Assembly: GCF_037975245.1 (NCBI RefSeq) | Contig: NC_092563.1 | Coordinates: forward strand, 21,146,699-21,210,698 | Length of the DNA stretch: 64,000 bases | Direction: 5' to 3' | DNA from: Apostichopus japonicus | Taxonomy: Eukaryota > Echinodermata > Holothuroidea > Aspidochirotida > Stichopodidae | Part shown: piece by piece, positions 63,001 to 64,000 of the stretch | How the letters are laid out: each line of letters starts with the position of its first letter | Numbering within the stretch: position 1 is the stretch's first letter | Program-made: the position numbers and the translations under genes | Notes under the pieces: generated by a model | What the model saw: only the letters and a program-made list of their open reading frames with translations | Told to the model about the DNA's origin: nothing | The model's database searches: none

Positions 63001-64000
63001 AAAAAATGCTTTAAGTAATAGGATTAATGAGCATGAAACATAGTTGCAATTTACCGCAATAATCGTCCTTCTGACAAACTCAATTATCGAATTGAACCAG
63101 GAAACGATATGAGTTTTAAGTGTTCGTTAACTTCACAATGGGCTCCAATTATTAGAGCATCCTGTTGAAAGCCAGACTCGACAAGGCCAATACCACAGAG
63201 AAGGTGATTTTTCTCGTCGCGTCAGTGGCTAATTAGACCAGGGGACTGCCATCATTATACGCAACGGGATCATTCTGAAATTTCTCTCGGAGTGGCCTAA
63301 TACCGCTCAGTCTGTTTCCACCCCCTCCCATTCTCACTATTGTGTCCTTTATGTGTGTGTCTGTCTCCGAATAAAATGTTTATTCGACATCAAGTATATT
63401 CTTTCGCTCTGCTGTTTGACGGAATTTGAATTTTGATTGCTTTTCATTTTGTATTGTAAGATCATATATACTACGCATGATCATAGCCAAAAAGCTATGG
63501 TTTGATAGTTTTAATGAAAGCAATTAAACTGATCAAACCATAGATACCGAGCACTAAATTAACTAGCACCACCTCACTCTGGTATATCTTCATATTCGAC
63601 TTGCATGGTCGTGTCTGAGTAAAAAACTATATATGGTAAATTTTCGCGATTTAATTAGTCTCCACAAAAACAAACAATTCCTGCCAAGAATACCTCTCAT
63701 AGTACAGTTGCTAGGCAATATCATGACGTCAGACGTGTCAATGAAATTCTGAGTAATTGTTTTGGTTCGTATATTACGTTCAGTTAATTAAAGGTTTCTC
63801 ACAATGAATTGGAGTACGGCCTTCATATACATTAGTATATATGTAGACATGGTAATGGTCATTAGTTTGGCCCCAGCAAATTCAGTAACGTGCTAAACGC
63901 CGCTAAGACTTAAAAGGTATGCTGTACTGGCCCCAAATATGCTAGATATCCATATATGGTCACCTTTGGTCAAAATTCTTGAACTGTTTTTGTTACAACC
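60056..64000. other. Intergenic stretch to window end
   Basis: No gene is recognised. It has poly-G runs at 61509-61525 and 62768-62782, a G-rich patch at 61225-61265 and two perfect TGACGTCA sites (60797-60804 and 63724-63731). A minus-strand open frame at 61606-61932 has a normal-looking composition but no recognised domain. Confidence 0.5.

Overview
The window is animal genomic DNA. It is AT-rich, has many mononucleotide, dinucleotide and minisatellite repeats, and most of its long open frames are spurious. It holds one clearly recognisable gene, split into at least 22 coding exons on the + strand between 19189 and 41931. The gene is an ATP9-type P4-ATPase, the family of vertebrate ATP9A/ATP9B and yeast Neo1. 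Small genes split this finely, very AT-rich introns of 0.2-3 kb, and short non-autonomous DNA transposons fit a marine invertebrate. An echinoderm such as a sea cucumber is my guess, but the sequence alone does not prove it.

Layout. (1) 1-19188: no confirmed exon. There is one exon-like segment at 1736-1834 that could be an upstream ATP9 exon, but its splice phase does not fit the next exon directly. The rest is repeats: a hAT-like MITE with an 8-bp target duplication (650-1023), a SINE-like element (about 11395-11645), a satellite-like array of 147-bp units (11787-12570), a Harbinger-like MITE with TTA duplications (17518-17750), and a 255-bp tandem duplication with 12-bp inverted repeats (18171-18660). 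(2) 19189-41931: ATP9 exons with consistent reading phase at every junction. They encode 1074 residues, including DGET, DKTGT, KGAD, TGDK and GDGGND motifs, ten predicted membrane helices and the C-terminal stop. Only the extreme N-terminus is unresolved. Introns carry several minisatellites, including a TGATGG-type array starting about 20 bp after one donor site. (3) 41932-about 45815: probable long 3' UTR ending at paired AATAAA signals. (4) about 45820-64000: no gene recognised. It holds a second hAT-like MITE copy (53561-53924), a long (AT)n tract, many poly-G/poly-C runs and three perfect TGACGTCA sites.

Function. ATP9 proteins are P4-type ATPases of the trans-Golgi and endosomal system and, unlike most P4-ATPases, leave the ER without a CDC50/TMEM30 partner (established for mammalian ATP9A/B). 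Since the window holds one gene, no operon-like or pathway context can be read. I did not find an undescribed biological system. The best leads are the two MITE families with intact target duplications, the 147-bp satellite, the PLSL variant of the flippase gate motif, and the missing 5' exon.
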